From positions 1 through 64,000 of the forward strand of contig NZ_JAUSUP010000009.1 in the NCBI RefSeq assembly GCF_030814115.1: a stretch of 64,000 nt of DNA, written 5' to 3'. The position numbers were made by a program, and so were the translations under genes. The notes under the pieces were generated by a model. It ran no database searches. It saw only the letters and a list, made by a program, of their open reading frames with translations, and was not told where the DNA came from. Positions within the stretch are counted from its first letter, which is position 1; every line of letters begins with the position of its first letter. Source of the DNA: Alkalibacillus filiformis (GTDB lineage Bacteria > Bacillota > Bacilli > Bacillales > Alkalibacillaceae). Positions 39,132 to 46,758 of this stretch are shown one piece after another.

Positions 39132-39971
39132 TTATATTACCGGAGAATTATAACTCGTAATATCCGTCTGATCATGATTAACCTTTAATAGCACCATAGT
39201 AATGTCATCTCTTTGTGCGCAATCACCTGTAAATTCACTAATTGAACGAGTTATACACTCTTCTATGTCTTTAACGTCTATTCCTTGATTGCAGTTGCTC
39301 AATAAACAATCATTTAAACGATCTAATCGATACAATTCACCAGCTTTATTTTGTGCTTCGGTAATTCCATCTGTGTAAAAACAGACTAAGTCCTCTTCTT
39401 TTAAATATAAGGATTCTTCTTTATACACCGTGTTAGGTAACCCACCTAACATGACACCCTTAGCTTTAGGAGGGTCTCCCAATAGATTTTCAGGATGTAC
39501 AATGATTGGTAATGTGTGACCAGCATTCGCGTATGTTAATTCTTTCGTAGCTGGATCCCAATCTGCACATAAGACCGTTACAAATGAACTTAATTTTCGA
39601 AGGTCTTCATACATTGCACTATTCATAGCTGTTAATGTTTCGCCTGGCCCTTTAGTACTTTCAGCAGCACTTCGAAATGCACCACGTGTTAAAATCATAA
39701 GCATTGCCGCAGGGATTCCTTTACCCATTACATCGCCGATAATTATTCTTAACTTACCATTAGGAAGAACGTAAAAGTCATAATAATCTCCCCCTATTAA
39801 CCTAGCAGGAATTGACAGACCCGTAACTGAACTATTCTCGACCGTAGGCTCATGACCATTTAATAGTTGTGTTTGAATATTTCGTGCTAGCTTTATTTCA
39901 CGTTCTAACGTTTTCGTTTCACGATCATTTGCTGAACCGTCATTTTCTAATGAAAAATGTCTTCTGTACAA
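39132..39971 (-). CDS. SpoIIE-type PP2C phosphatase, RsbU-like
   Basis: 279 residues starting at TTG, two bases after the STAS stop. A short coiled coil (LEREIKLARNIQTQLL) and then a PPM/SpoIIE domain: metal-binding Asp in GGDYYDFY, GDVMGKGIPAAML, ANAGHTLP, FYTDGITEA and RDDITMVLL all present. It should dephosphorylate the STAS protein and release the kinase's partner. It lacks PAS, GAF or membrane sensor parts, so its input must be a partner or its own amount, which the riboswitch sets. Confidence 0.9.
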   Translation of the reverse strand: MYRRHFSLENDGSANDRETKTLEREIKLARNIQTQLLNGHEPTVENSSVTGLSIPARLIGGDYYDFYVLPNGKLRIIIGDVMGKGIPAAMLMILTRGAFRSAAESTKGPGETLTAMNSAMYEDLRKLSSFVTVLCADWDPATKELTYANAGHTLPIIVHPENLLGDPPKAKGVMLGGLPNTVYKEESLYLKEEDLVCFYTDGITEAQNKAGELYRLDRLNDCLLSNCNQGIDVKDIEECITRSISEFTGDCAQRDDITMVLLKVNHDQTDITSYNSPVI

Positions 39972-39973
39972 AA

Positions 39974-40300
39974 CTACTCACCAACCTCTTGAAGTGACTC
40001 AATTATTTTATAAACACCCACTGTTTCAAATAAATCATTTATTTCTTCGTTTATACCTTCCAGAAATACATTAAACTGTTTATCACTTGCTTCATGAACT
40101 AAATTAACAATTGAACCAAGCCCTGTAGAATCTATGAAACTAAGATTCTCGAAATTCACAACAACTTGTCTAATATTGCAGTCTATTGAACGAATTTCCT
40201 TGTCAAAAGGGTCCATCGTTGAATAATCTAAAACTCCATTAACATATAAAGTACAGATTTCACCTTGCAATTGTTTCTCAACCCTTATAAGGTCATTCAT
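39974..40300 (-). CDS. STAS-domain anti-sigma factor antagonist, RsbV-like
   Basis: 108 residues, a lone STAS domain. The phosphorylation serine is in LSFIDSTGLGSIV (about residue 57), with the threonine beside it. Its ATG overlaps the stop of the kinase gene in ATGA, so they are translationally coupled. Likely substrate of the kinase before it and of the phosphatase after it. Confidence 0.92.
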   Translation of the reverse strand: MNDLIRVEKQLQGEICTLYVNGVLDYSTMDPFDKEIRSIDCNIRQVVVNFENLSFIDSTGLGSIVNLVHEASDKQFNVFLEGINEEINDLFETVGVYKIIESLQEVGE

Positions 40301-41244
40301 TGTGCCTCACCTACTCTTAATTCATCTTGATTCTCTTGGGCTTGACCTCTAATAGCTTCAATAATGACTGTTGAACCAGTGGAAGACGTTTCTAAAAATA
40401 TGCGATCTGCCAGTTTCATCATTAGAGTAAACCCTTGACCTAAAGATCTTTTAGTTGAATAACCAGACATTAAAACCATTTTTGGTAGTTGCTTTAATGG
40501 AAAACCTGGTCCTTCATCTTCTACTACAAACCTCAGTTGAACACCGTCTTTGTAAATTAGTAGCCGTCCATGTAATGCATGCTTCAAAACGTTCGTAACT
40601 GCTTCAGAAATTAATAAACTATGTGTCATCATTTCAGATACTTTGTACCCTTCGTTCTCAAACACTTGTTTTGCTAAACTTCTAGCCTTTGGAAGGTCTT
40701 CTTTACTTGTAATACTGACTTCACATAGTAGTTTACCTTTCTTTAGATGGCCAACTTGGCTCTTATTAATTAACACGAGCGAACCATTGGTAGCCGAATA
40801 AATTACATCTTTATACACTTCCCAGTTATCTTCTGATTTTGGTTCTGGACTGATTGAACTACTACCTTCCACTTCTTTCAATAGTTGGATAAACAGTTCT
40901 TTATGCTCCTGAGGAATGCTTTGTAATTCACTTATTCTTTCTTCAATATCCTCACCTTGCTTAATCCACTTGACACCTGTTTCAGCTAATTTTATTAAAT
41001 ATTTAACGGTCTGATCTTCAACTTCACGTTCATCATCTATATTGAATGCATGATTAAATAACTTTTCCTTATCATGATCATTAATAGAAAATAGCTCTGA
41101 CAGATGATAAACAATCCATGCAATAATAGCTCTTTCCTTCATGATCGAATAAGAATCAATTGGTACGGAGCTTAATGACGCTGATATCGTGTTTTTATTT
41201 ATTTTAATCGTATCTTTTTTAAACCTTGTAATAAGACTCTTCAT
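40297..41244 (-). CDS. anti-sigma-type ATP-binding kinase (RsbW/RsbT-like) with extra N-terminal domain
   Basis: 315 residues, twice the size of RsbW. Residues about 170-300 form the GHKL ATPase: N-box EAVTNVLKHA (214-223), G1 VEDEGPGF (about 241-248), G2 SLGQGF (267-272). Residues 1-130 are helical and charged, with no family recognised. It should phosphorylate the STAS protein and hold a partner when unphosphorylated. No sigma factor gene is next to it, so its bound partner is encoded elsewhere or is not a sigma factor. First gene of the operon, right behind the riboswitch; AGGCTGAGGG before ATG. Confidence 0.87.
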   Translation of the reverse strand: MKSLITRFKKDTIKINKNTISASLSSVPIDSYSIMKERAIIAWIVYHLSELFSINDHDKEKLFNHAFNIDDEREVEDQTVKYLIKLAETGVKWIKQGEDIEERISELQSIPQEHKELFIQLLKEVEGSSSISPEPKSEDNWEVYKDVIYSATNGSLVLINKSQVGHLKKGKLLCEVSITSKEDLPKARSLAKQVFENEGYKVSEMMTHSLLISEAVTNVLKHALHGRLLIYKDGVQLRFVVEDEGPGFPLKQLPKMVLMSGYSTKRSLGQGFTLMMKLADRIFLETSSTGSTVIIEAIRGQAQENQDELRVGEAQ

Positions 41245-41279
41245 AGCCCTCAGCCTTTCTGTTCAAGTTTTCTTTAGTT

Positions 41280-41310
41280 AAAAAAATACCCACCAAAAAG
41301 TCTGGTGGGT
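41280..41310 (-). terminator. expression-platform terminator of the riboswitch
   Basis: ACCCACCA (41288-41295) and TGGTGGGT (41303-41310) pair perfectly. Seven or more T follow on the minus strand. It stands between the aptamer and the kinase start, about 36 bases before the ATG. A second hairpin with ACTGTGGC/GCTACAGT arms (41312-41341) lies between the aptamer and this terminator. Confidence 0.88.
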
Positions 41311-41354
41311 CACTGTAGCAAAGAAACTTAGATAGCCACAGTTTTACCATTCTT

Positions 41355-41440
41355 TTCGGTAACCCGGCGATCATAGTCAATCATGACTTTAGACCCGTGG
41401 CTTTGCGTCCTTACTTTTCAGTAAGTTTGCCATTATCGAA
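41355..41440 (-). ncRNA. cyclic-di-GMP-I (GEMM-I) riboswitch aptamer
   Basis: Read on the minus strand the leader has the GEMM-I hallmarks in order: ATGGCAAAC, a TTACT-GAAA-AGTAA hairpin with GNRA tetraloop, GGACGCAAAGCCACGGGTCTAA, and GCCGGGTTACCG, with TTCG/CGAA closing the base. Aligned by eye to the Vibrio Vc2 aptamer, the specificity base G20 is G (opposite position 41431), not A, so c-di-GMP rather than 3',3'-cGAMP is the expected ligand. TTACC in the aptamer 3' side can pair with GGTAA just after it, a possible alternative fold that would link ligand binding to the terminator. Direction of the switch (on or off) cannot be told. Confidence 0.93.
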
Positions 41441-41488
41441 GTTTGGGGTTTTTATAATACTTTTTACTCATAAACTTCTTATAACTTT

Positions 41489-41516
41489 ATAGTACTTTAT
41501 ATTCACGTATTTTCAA
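41489..41516 (-). promoter_or_regulatory. likely promoter of the riboswitch operon
   Basis: TTGAAA (41516-41511), 16 bases, TACTAT (41494-41489) on the minus strand. This would start the leader about 40 bases before the aptamer, giving an untranslated region of about 240 bases. Confidence 0.45.
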
Positions 41517-41530
41517 TAACCTAAACCTGA

Positions 41531-41586
41531 AAAACGCATAATGTGGCAAATAGCCACTTTTTTTGACACTTCACATAATGCGTTTT
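41531..41586. repeat. nested inverted repeat in the divergent control region
   Basis: AAAACGCATAATGTG (41531-41545) and CACATAATGCGTTTT (41572-41586) are inverted copies apart from the central TA/AT step. Inside lies GTGGC-AAATA-GCCAC (41543-41557) followed by seven T. It could be a plus-strand terminator or a protein site. The inner palindrome matches the one at 34008-34022. Confidence 0.6.
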
Positions 41587-41750
41587 ATATAGTTTTCAAT
41601 AACCATCTTCTTAACGATCACAAGTGTGGCTTTGGAAGGACTAGTGTGAAGAATGAATTAAATAGAAAAACATCTATGAGCAAAGAGAGTTAGTTGGTGA
41701 ACTTTCTATCATATACGAAGTAAAAGTAGCATCAATGGAATTTATGAGGG

Positions 41751-41775
41751 GTTTAGTGACCAGTGAGGTTGGTAT
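41751..41775 (+). promoter_or_regulatory. possible sigma-B-like promoter
   Basis: GTTTAG (41751-41756), 13 bases, TGGTAT (41770-41775): one mismatch in each box against GTTTAA and GGGTAT. It stands about 47 bases before the next start codon. Confidence 0.35.
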
Positions 41776-41821
41776 ATTATGGAAGTGGAGAAGGGCATTT
41801 TAAAAGGTAGTGAGACTAAAG

Positions 41822-42154
41822 ATGTTAATCAAAAAAAGCACAATCGTCATAACCATATTAATAATAGTTGTTATAACACTAACCATTCTATTTTACTTAG
41901 AAACTAATAAAACAAAAAATTCAGGTCAACTGCTAGAAGACTTGTTAGTTAATGGAGAACAAGTTGATCACAATGAAGAAGTCAACTTTGGGGAAATTTC
42001 TGAATTGAGTAGTTATATTAGAGAACATAGCTTTCACTTTACTAATGTATTAGAGATCTATGACGAGAATAATGAAAATATTATTTATCAAGTAGAGTAT
42101 CGTTATGATGGAAATGATGAGATTGTTATTACTGATATTGAGAGAGTGGAATGA
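41822..42154 (+). CDS. small membrane-anchored extracytoplasmic protein, unknown
   Basis: About 110 residues: one N-terminal hydrophobic helix (about residues 8-26, signal anchor without lipobox), then an acidic region with the C-terminal pattern LEIYDENNENIIYQVEYRYDGNDEIVITDIE that suggests beta strands. No family recognised. Start uncertain: ATG 41822 or GTG 41810, with AAAAGG upstream of both. It is divergent from the riboswitch operon and ends in a strong terminator. Confidence 0.6.
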   Translation: MLIKKSTIVITILIIVVITLTILFYLETNKTKNSGQLLEDLLVNGEQVDHNEEVNFGEISELSSYIREHSFHFTNVLEIYDENNENIIYQVEYRYDGNDEIVITDIERVE

Positions 42155-42160
42155 TATTAC

Positions 42161-42196
42161 AAAACACACTGGCCAGCTCACTAACCAGTGTGTTTT
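42161..42196. terminator. bidirectional terminator before tRNA-Arg
   Basis: AAAACACACTGG (42161-42172) and CCAGTGTGTTTT (42185-42196) pair perfectly, serving the small plus-strand gene and the minus-strand tRNA gene. Confidence 0.88.
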
Positions 42197-42220
42197 CTTA
42201 TCTCTTAATTGATTTAGTTA

Positions 42221-42292
42221 CGCCCTCGAAGGGAATCGAACCCCTATCGCAAGAACCGGAATCTTGTGTGTTATCCGTTACACCACGAGGGC
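42221..42292 (-). tRNA. tRNA-Arg, anticodon CCG
   Basis: 72 bases without encoded CCA. Acceptor GCCCTCG pairs with CGAGGGC, discriminator G. Anticodon arm CAAGA-TTCCGGT-TCTTG gives anticodon CCG for codon CGG. T arm AGGGG-TTCGATT-CCCT. A single tRNA gene, not in a cluster. Confidence 0.96.
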
Positions 42293-42427
42293 CTATGATC
42301 AAGTGCTGACGCATTAGTCATTATACTGTTTAACTTTGTAAATTTCAACATTTTATCAATGGAATGACATGTTTAAATCACCATGTGAATGGGAAGAGTG
42401 GAAATGGTAAAAGGTTTATGTTTTTCG

Positions 42428-42457
42428 TTTGACCTTTATTGACCAAAGATGTATCAT
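42428..42457 (+). promoter_or_regulatory. clpP promoter with CtsR operator
   Basis: TTTGACC-TTT-ATTGACC (42428-42444) is a CtsR heptad pair with one mismatch. The first TTGACC (42429-42434) is also a -35 box, 17 bases from TATCAT (42452-42457). Repressor binding would block the promoter, so clpP is induced by heat or protein stress. Confidence 0.85.
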
Positions 42458-42499
42458 TAAATTAGAAAAAATATTAAAAGTAATAAGGAGTGACGTGAA

Positions 42500-43078
42500 A
42501 TGAACTTAATTCCTACAGTTATTGAACAAACTAATCGCGGTGAACGTGCTTATGATATTTACTCTCGTCTATTAAAAGACCGTATTATCATGCTAGGTGG
42601 TCCGGTTGATGATAACATCGCAAACTCAATTGTTGCGCAAATGTTATTCTTAGCTGCTGAAGACCCTGATAAAGATATCTCATTATACATCAACTCTCCA
42701 GGTGGTTCAATTACAGCTGGTATGGCGATCTATGATACGATGCAATTCATTAAGCCAAACGTTTCAACAATTTGTGTTGGTATGGCTGCTTCAATGGGAG
42801 CATTCCTACTTGCAGCTGGTGAGCCTGGTAAGCGTTACGCTTTACCAAACAGTGAAGTGATGATCCACCAACCATTAGGCGGCACTCAAGGTCAAGCTTC
42901 TGACATTCAAATTCATGCCAAGCGTATCGTTGAAATGCGCGAGAAGCTAAACAAAGTTTTATCAGAGCGTACTGGTCAGCCTTATGAGGTTGTAGAGCGC
43001 GACACTGATCGTGACAACTTCATGTCTGCTGAAGAAGCTAAAAATTACGGCTTAGTCGATGACATTATGCAAAAATAA
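42500..43078 (+). CDS. clpP: ClpP, ATP-dependent protease proteolytic subunit
   Basis: 192 residues. Serine protease barrel that works with ClpX, ClpC and ClpE. Catalytic triad: Ser in [11 protein letters not shown], His in VMIHQPLGG, Asp in [17 protein letters not shown] before ATG. Single gene with its own promoter and terminator. The terminator hairpin begins 15 bases after the stop. Confidence 0.98.
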   Translation: MNLIPTVIEQTNRGERAYDIYSRLLKDRIIMLGGPVDDNIANSIVAQMLFLAAEDPDKDISLYINSPGGSITAGMAIYDTMQFIKPNVSTICVGMAASMGAFLLAAGEPGKRYALPNSEVMIHQPLGGTQGQASDIQIHAKRIVEMREKLNKVLSERTGQPYEVVERDTDRDNFMSAEEAKNYGLVDDIMQK

Positions 43079-43092
43079 ATATTAACCATCCT

Positions 43093-43125
43093 ACTCCCTC
43101 ATGTTCACGCATGGGGGAGTTTTTA
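43093..43125 (+). terminator. terminator of clpP
   Basis: ACTCCCTCATG (43093-43103) and CATGGGGGAGT (43110-43120), one wobble pair, then TTTTT. Confidence 0.88.
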
Positions 43126-43189
43126 TGTGAGTTTAATCTTTCAATATTACATGATACTATGGGTAGATGAACTAAAGGAGTGAACTAGA

Positions 43190-44074
43190 TTGAACAACAT
43201 TGAGACAAACCTACCTGAAACGATCCAAAAAATGATCTCACAATATCAAAATAAAACAGAAACATCATTTGACCATTTAAAGCCTGATGGTGGTTATATT
43301 CCATATGACGTAGATCTTTTAACAGATGCGATTGTCGCTTTAGCACAAGGGAAGAACATTTTACTAAAAGGTCCAACAGGTTCTGGTAAAACGAAGCTTG
43401 CTGAAACGTTATCTAATTTGTTTAACCAACCGATGTTTAGTGTAAATTGTTCAGTCGATTTAGATGCTGAAAGTTTTCTCGGGTTTAAAACGTTAGATTA
43501 TGATGAAAACGGTAAACAGCAAATCAATTTTGTCCCAGGTCCACTCGTTCAGTCGATGGAACATGGCCATTTTCTTTATATTGATGAAGTGAATATGGCT
43601 AAGCCAGAAACGTTACCTTTAATTAACGGCGCGCTAGACTATCGTCGAACGGTTACGAATCCGCTTACGAACGAGCTCATCCAGGCAAAAGAAGGATTCA
43701 CTGTCATTGCCGCGATTAACGAAGGTTATATCGGCACGACTCGGCTGAACGAAGCGTTGAAAAACCGTTTCATCGTCTTTGATGTTTCTTACATTGAAGG
43801 TCAGCAGCTTCGACACTTAATTGAAAACAATACAAATTTAGAAGATGAACAGCTGATTAAGCAGTTTATTCAACTATCAGCAGATTTGATCGAAGCAGCT
43901 GAACAAGGGAAAATATCTGAAGACGCGGCTAGTATTCGTGCTTTGCTTGATGCTTGTGACTTAGCATCAATTATTCCAGCTAAAAGGGCGATTACCCGCT
44001 CCATTGCCGATAAGTTAGAAGATGAACGTGAAAAAGAAGTCGTCCATAATTTAGCTAGTACGTTGTTTGAATGA
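43190..44074 (+). CDS. yojN: MoxR-type AAA+ ATPase, YojN-like
   Basis: 294 residues starting at TTG, with AAAGGAGTG upstream. AAA+ of the MoxR/dynein-related branch: Walker A GPTGSGKT (about residue 60), Walker B FLYIDEVNMAKPETL, sensor 1 VIAAINEGY. Such ATPases act with a von Willebrand A partner to load metals or remodel protein complexes. Bacillus yojN-yojO is the same pair. The downstream VWA gene is frameshifted here. The plus-strand pair starts at a TTG, so starts are approximate. Confidence 0.85.
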   Translation: MNNIETNLPETIQKMISQYQNKTETSFDHLKPDGGYIPYDVDLLTDAIVALAQGKNILLKGPTGSGKTKLAETLSNLFNQPMFSVNCSVDLDAESFLGFKTLDYDENGKQQINFVPGPLVQSMEHGHFLYIDEVNMAKPETLPLINGALDYRRTVTNPLTNELIQAKEGFTVIAAINEGYIGTTRLNEALKNRFIVFDVSYIEGQQLRHLIENNTNLEDEQLIKQFIQLSADLIEAAEQGKISEDAASIRALLDACDLASIIPAKRAITRSIADKLEDEREKEVVHNLASTLFE

Positions 44075-44084
44075 GGTGTCTTAA

Positions 44085-45988
44085 GTGAAATTTAACGACA
44101 AAGTCATAGATACACAACTTTTAGCTGAACTAAAAGATTTTGTGACGATTTTATCCAAACAAGAAGACTTAGAGTTCGATTATCATTTCGGTGCCACAAT
44201 TCATGTTGATGACAGACAAATTACCGCTAGTCACTTTTGGGATCATCGTGATGAACAAGTGCGCTCGATTGGCTATAAGACGGATATTTTATTAAGGTCA
44301 ATTGGCACGATGCACTACACCTCTGTGTCTGAGTTGCAAAGGTTGAAGCATGAAGCTCAGCAAGGTCCTCTTCCCTACTTTTGTGAACAGTTGTTTACAA
44401 TTTTAGAAGATGTTCGCTTAGAAGAAATCATTCGCACTGAACGACGCGGGACGATCAACTGGTTTAGACAAAGGTTAAACACTTACCGTCACTATTTTGA
44501 AACTCAGCTTAATACGAATATTACCCGTAGTTATACGCTTGATGAGTTATTTTGTATGATTTTTCTTACGGTTACGTCTGAATCACCTTTTATAACGTTT
44601 GACCAGGCAAATGATCAACAACGTGAAACGTTAAAACGGCTACAACCTTTACTTCAATCGATTTATGAAGCGCGCTCGACTAAAAATGTCGTGAACATTA
44701 CCCTTCATGTTAAAGAAGCTTTAGAAGAAGACTACTCTGATATGATTAACCGTTATTTCGTTTATCCGATTCAACATCAAGCAGCGATGACGGAAGAAAA
44801 AGTTGTCGATGAGCTGAAGCGTGTTGATCCTTTAAATAATGCTGATGAAGAAGATATTAGTGATGACGACGAAGTCATTAGTGAAACCTTTTCGACGTGG
44901 CATCGTGAAAATGAAAATAGTGACCGGAACCAAAGTTTTATGCAGTTCGAACTTGAGCAAGGAACGAAAACGAATTTAATTGGTGATGGCGCGCGTCAAA
45001 CTGAGGAAGGCGACCAAGCGATGGCGAGCGTTCAAGGAATGTCAGCTCAAACGGACCAAAGCGATACGAGCATTTAGAAAGTCTTGATGAACAGAAAAAT
45101 AAAGAAGCTAGTGAAAGCGAGCAATACGGGAAAGAAAACCGAAATACAATTAAGCTGAATCGCTATCCGTCAAAACCGACTAAAGAGGATCAAGCTCACT
45201 ATAATGAACTGACGAAGATGATTGATCCTATTAGAAGAAAACTTTCGCAAACGATTGACCGTGCTTTAGAGCATAAACAAAATGCAACGAGGCAAAATCT
45301 AATTACCGGTCGATTGTCTAAAAAGCAGTTACTTCCCCTTGTGATCGATAATGAACCGAGAGTTTTTTATAAAAATGATTTAGAGAGTCACGAGTTTGAC
45401 GCGGTCTTCACATTATTAATTGACTGCTCAGCGTCCATGTTTAACAAAATGGATGAAACGAAAAAAGCAGCCATCCTCTTTCATGAAGTGTTAAAAGAGT
45501 TGAAAATCAAACATAATGTGATCGGCTTTTGGGAAGATGGATTTGATGCGAAGGACGATGAACAACCTAACTACTTTCATCGCGTTATTACGTTTGATGA
45601 ATCACTTCAAGCACATGCAGGCCCGGAAATTTTACAGTTAGAACCTGAAGAAGATAACCGCGATGGCTATACGATTCGTGTCGCGACAGAAGAATTACTA
45701 GCTAGACAGGAGAAAGACCGATTTTTACTCGTTTTCTCTGATGGTGAACCTTCTGCATTTAATTATAGTGAAAATGGGATCATTGATACTCATGAGGCTG
45801 TGTTAGAAGCTCGAAAACAAAATGTCGATGTCGTCGGAATATTTTTAGGTGAAGGGGAAATTAAAGAACATGAAGCAATGTTAATGCGTAACATTTATGG
45901 TCGTGAGCATATGCTCATACCCGATTTAGAAGAACTACCTGATTCCTTTTCTTATATTTTAAAACGGTTGTTGTTAACGACGATTTAA
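44085..45988 (+). pseudogene. yojO: VWA-domain partner (YojO-like), frameshifted
   Basis: Residues 1-330 run from GTG 44085 to a TAG at 45075-45077. The rest lies in another frame: it reads from about 45045 onwards (…YEHLESLDEQKN…) through MIDPIRRKL at 45218 to 45988, with the VWA metal site DCSAS intact. Together they make a 630-residue product, the size of B. subtilis YojO (638). A one-base loss near 45040-45075 explains the break. Either a real mutation, a sequencing error, or weak frameshifting; no slippery heptamer is seen. yojN stays intact. Confidence 0.8.
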
Positions 45989-46003
45989 GTTGGTATATTT
46001 TTT

Positions 46004-46341
46004 GGCGTTCGAGGATGGTTTTGGGCGTTGGTGAGAATTATTTGGCGTACGTGTAAGCTTTTTTGGCGCTCACGGAAATTTATCAGCGCTCAGCCTATCT
46101 TTATCGGCGCTCACAAATTTTTATCAGCGCTCAGTCTACCTTTATCGGCGCTCGAGAAAAATTATCAGCGCTCAGCCTACCTTTATCGGCGCTCGCAAAT
46201 TTTTATCAGCGCTCAGTCTATCTTTATCGGCGCTCGCAAATTTTTATCAGCGCTCAGCCTATCTTTATCGGCGCTCACAAATTTTTATCAGCGCTCAGCC
46301 TACCTTTATCGGCGCTCGAGAAAAATTATCAGCGCTCTCAA
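46004..46341. repeat. phased tandem repeat array, 17 units, 41-bp double period
   Basis: Core GGCGCT or AGCGCT begins at 46004, 46024, 46044 (decayed cores), then 46065, 46085, 46106, 46126, 46147, 46167, 46188, 46208, 46229, 46249, 46270, 46290, 46311 and 46331: steps of exactly 20 and 21 in turn from 46065. TTTATCGGCGCTC alternates with TTTATCAGCGCTC. It lies between the yojO 3' end and the crh terminator. The long reading frames over it translate to Gln-Arg-Ser/Ser-Ala-Leu repeats and are not genes. Confidence 0.9.
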
Positions 46342-46357
46342 CTATATTCAATAAAAC

Positions 46358-46390
46358 AAAAAACGAGCGTAGATTGTACGCTCGTTTTCA
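46358..46390. terminator. terminator of crh
   Basis: AAAACGAGCGTA (46360-46371) and TACGCTCGTTTT (46377-46388) pair perfectly, just past the crh stop; A- and T-runs flank both sides, so it can work in both directions. Confidence 0.88.
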
Positions 46391-46392
46391 TT

Positions 46393-46650
46393 TTACTCTT
46401 CTGTTTCCATTAATGAAGCTAATGTGTTAATTGCTTGCTCTTCATCGGCACCTTCTGCTTGTAGCGTTACATCTTCATTCGTTCCGATCGCTAAGCTCAT
46501 GACACCCATAATACTTTTCGCATTGACGCGTTTGTTTCCTTTTTCTAGAAATACCTCTGATGAGAAGCGGTTTGCTTCTTGAACAAATTTTGCAGCTGGT
46601 CTAGCTTGTAAGCCAGTTTCTAAATTGACAGTCACTTTTTTCTCAACCAT
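46393..46650 (-). CDS. crh: Crh, catabolite repression HPr-like protein
   Basis: 85 residues, HPr fold. The active-site histidine of HPr is replaced by Gln (TGLQARPAAKF, residue about 15), while the regulatory serine remains (NAKSIMGVMSL, residue about 46). That is the Crh signature: HPr kinase phosphorylates it and Crh-P acts as a CcpA corepressor. Gene order yvcK-whiA-crh as in B. subtilis; hprK is 14 kb away in this window. Confidence 0.95.
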   Translation of the reverse strand: MVEKKVTVNLETGLQARPAAKFVQEANRFSSEVFLEKGNKRVNAKSIMGVMSLAIGTNEDVTLQAEGADEEQAINTLASLMETEE

Positions 46651-46758
46651 GCTGACTCTCCTCTCTATTACTAATCGTCTCAGTTATAAATACATGTTAT
46701 GATGACAAATGATTAAAATGTATTATAGCATAAATGTAAATATTGGTACAACGAACAC

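Noticed and set aside
41355-41440. cGAMP (GEMM-Ib) riboswitch
   Set aside because: The key base aligned to G20 of Vc2 is G, not A, so c-di-GMP is the better call.
45040-45077. Programmed frameshift in yojO
   Set aside because: No slippery heptamer or downstream pseudoknot can be seen; a simple deletion is more likely.
46004-46341. CRISPR array
   Set aside because: The units are 20-21 bp, the intervening bases are also repeated rather than unique, there are no cas genes, and the period alternates 20/21.
46028-46413. Reading frames giving Gln-Arg-Ser and Ser-Ala-Leu repeat proteins
   Set aside because: They arise in several frames from the 20/21-bp DNA repeats, lack ribosome sites and have no domain; similar frames in other Bacillus arrays are called hypothetical proteins but the DNA pattern explains them.
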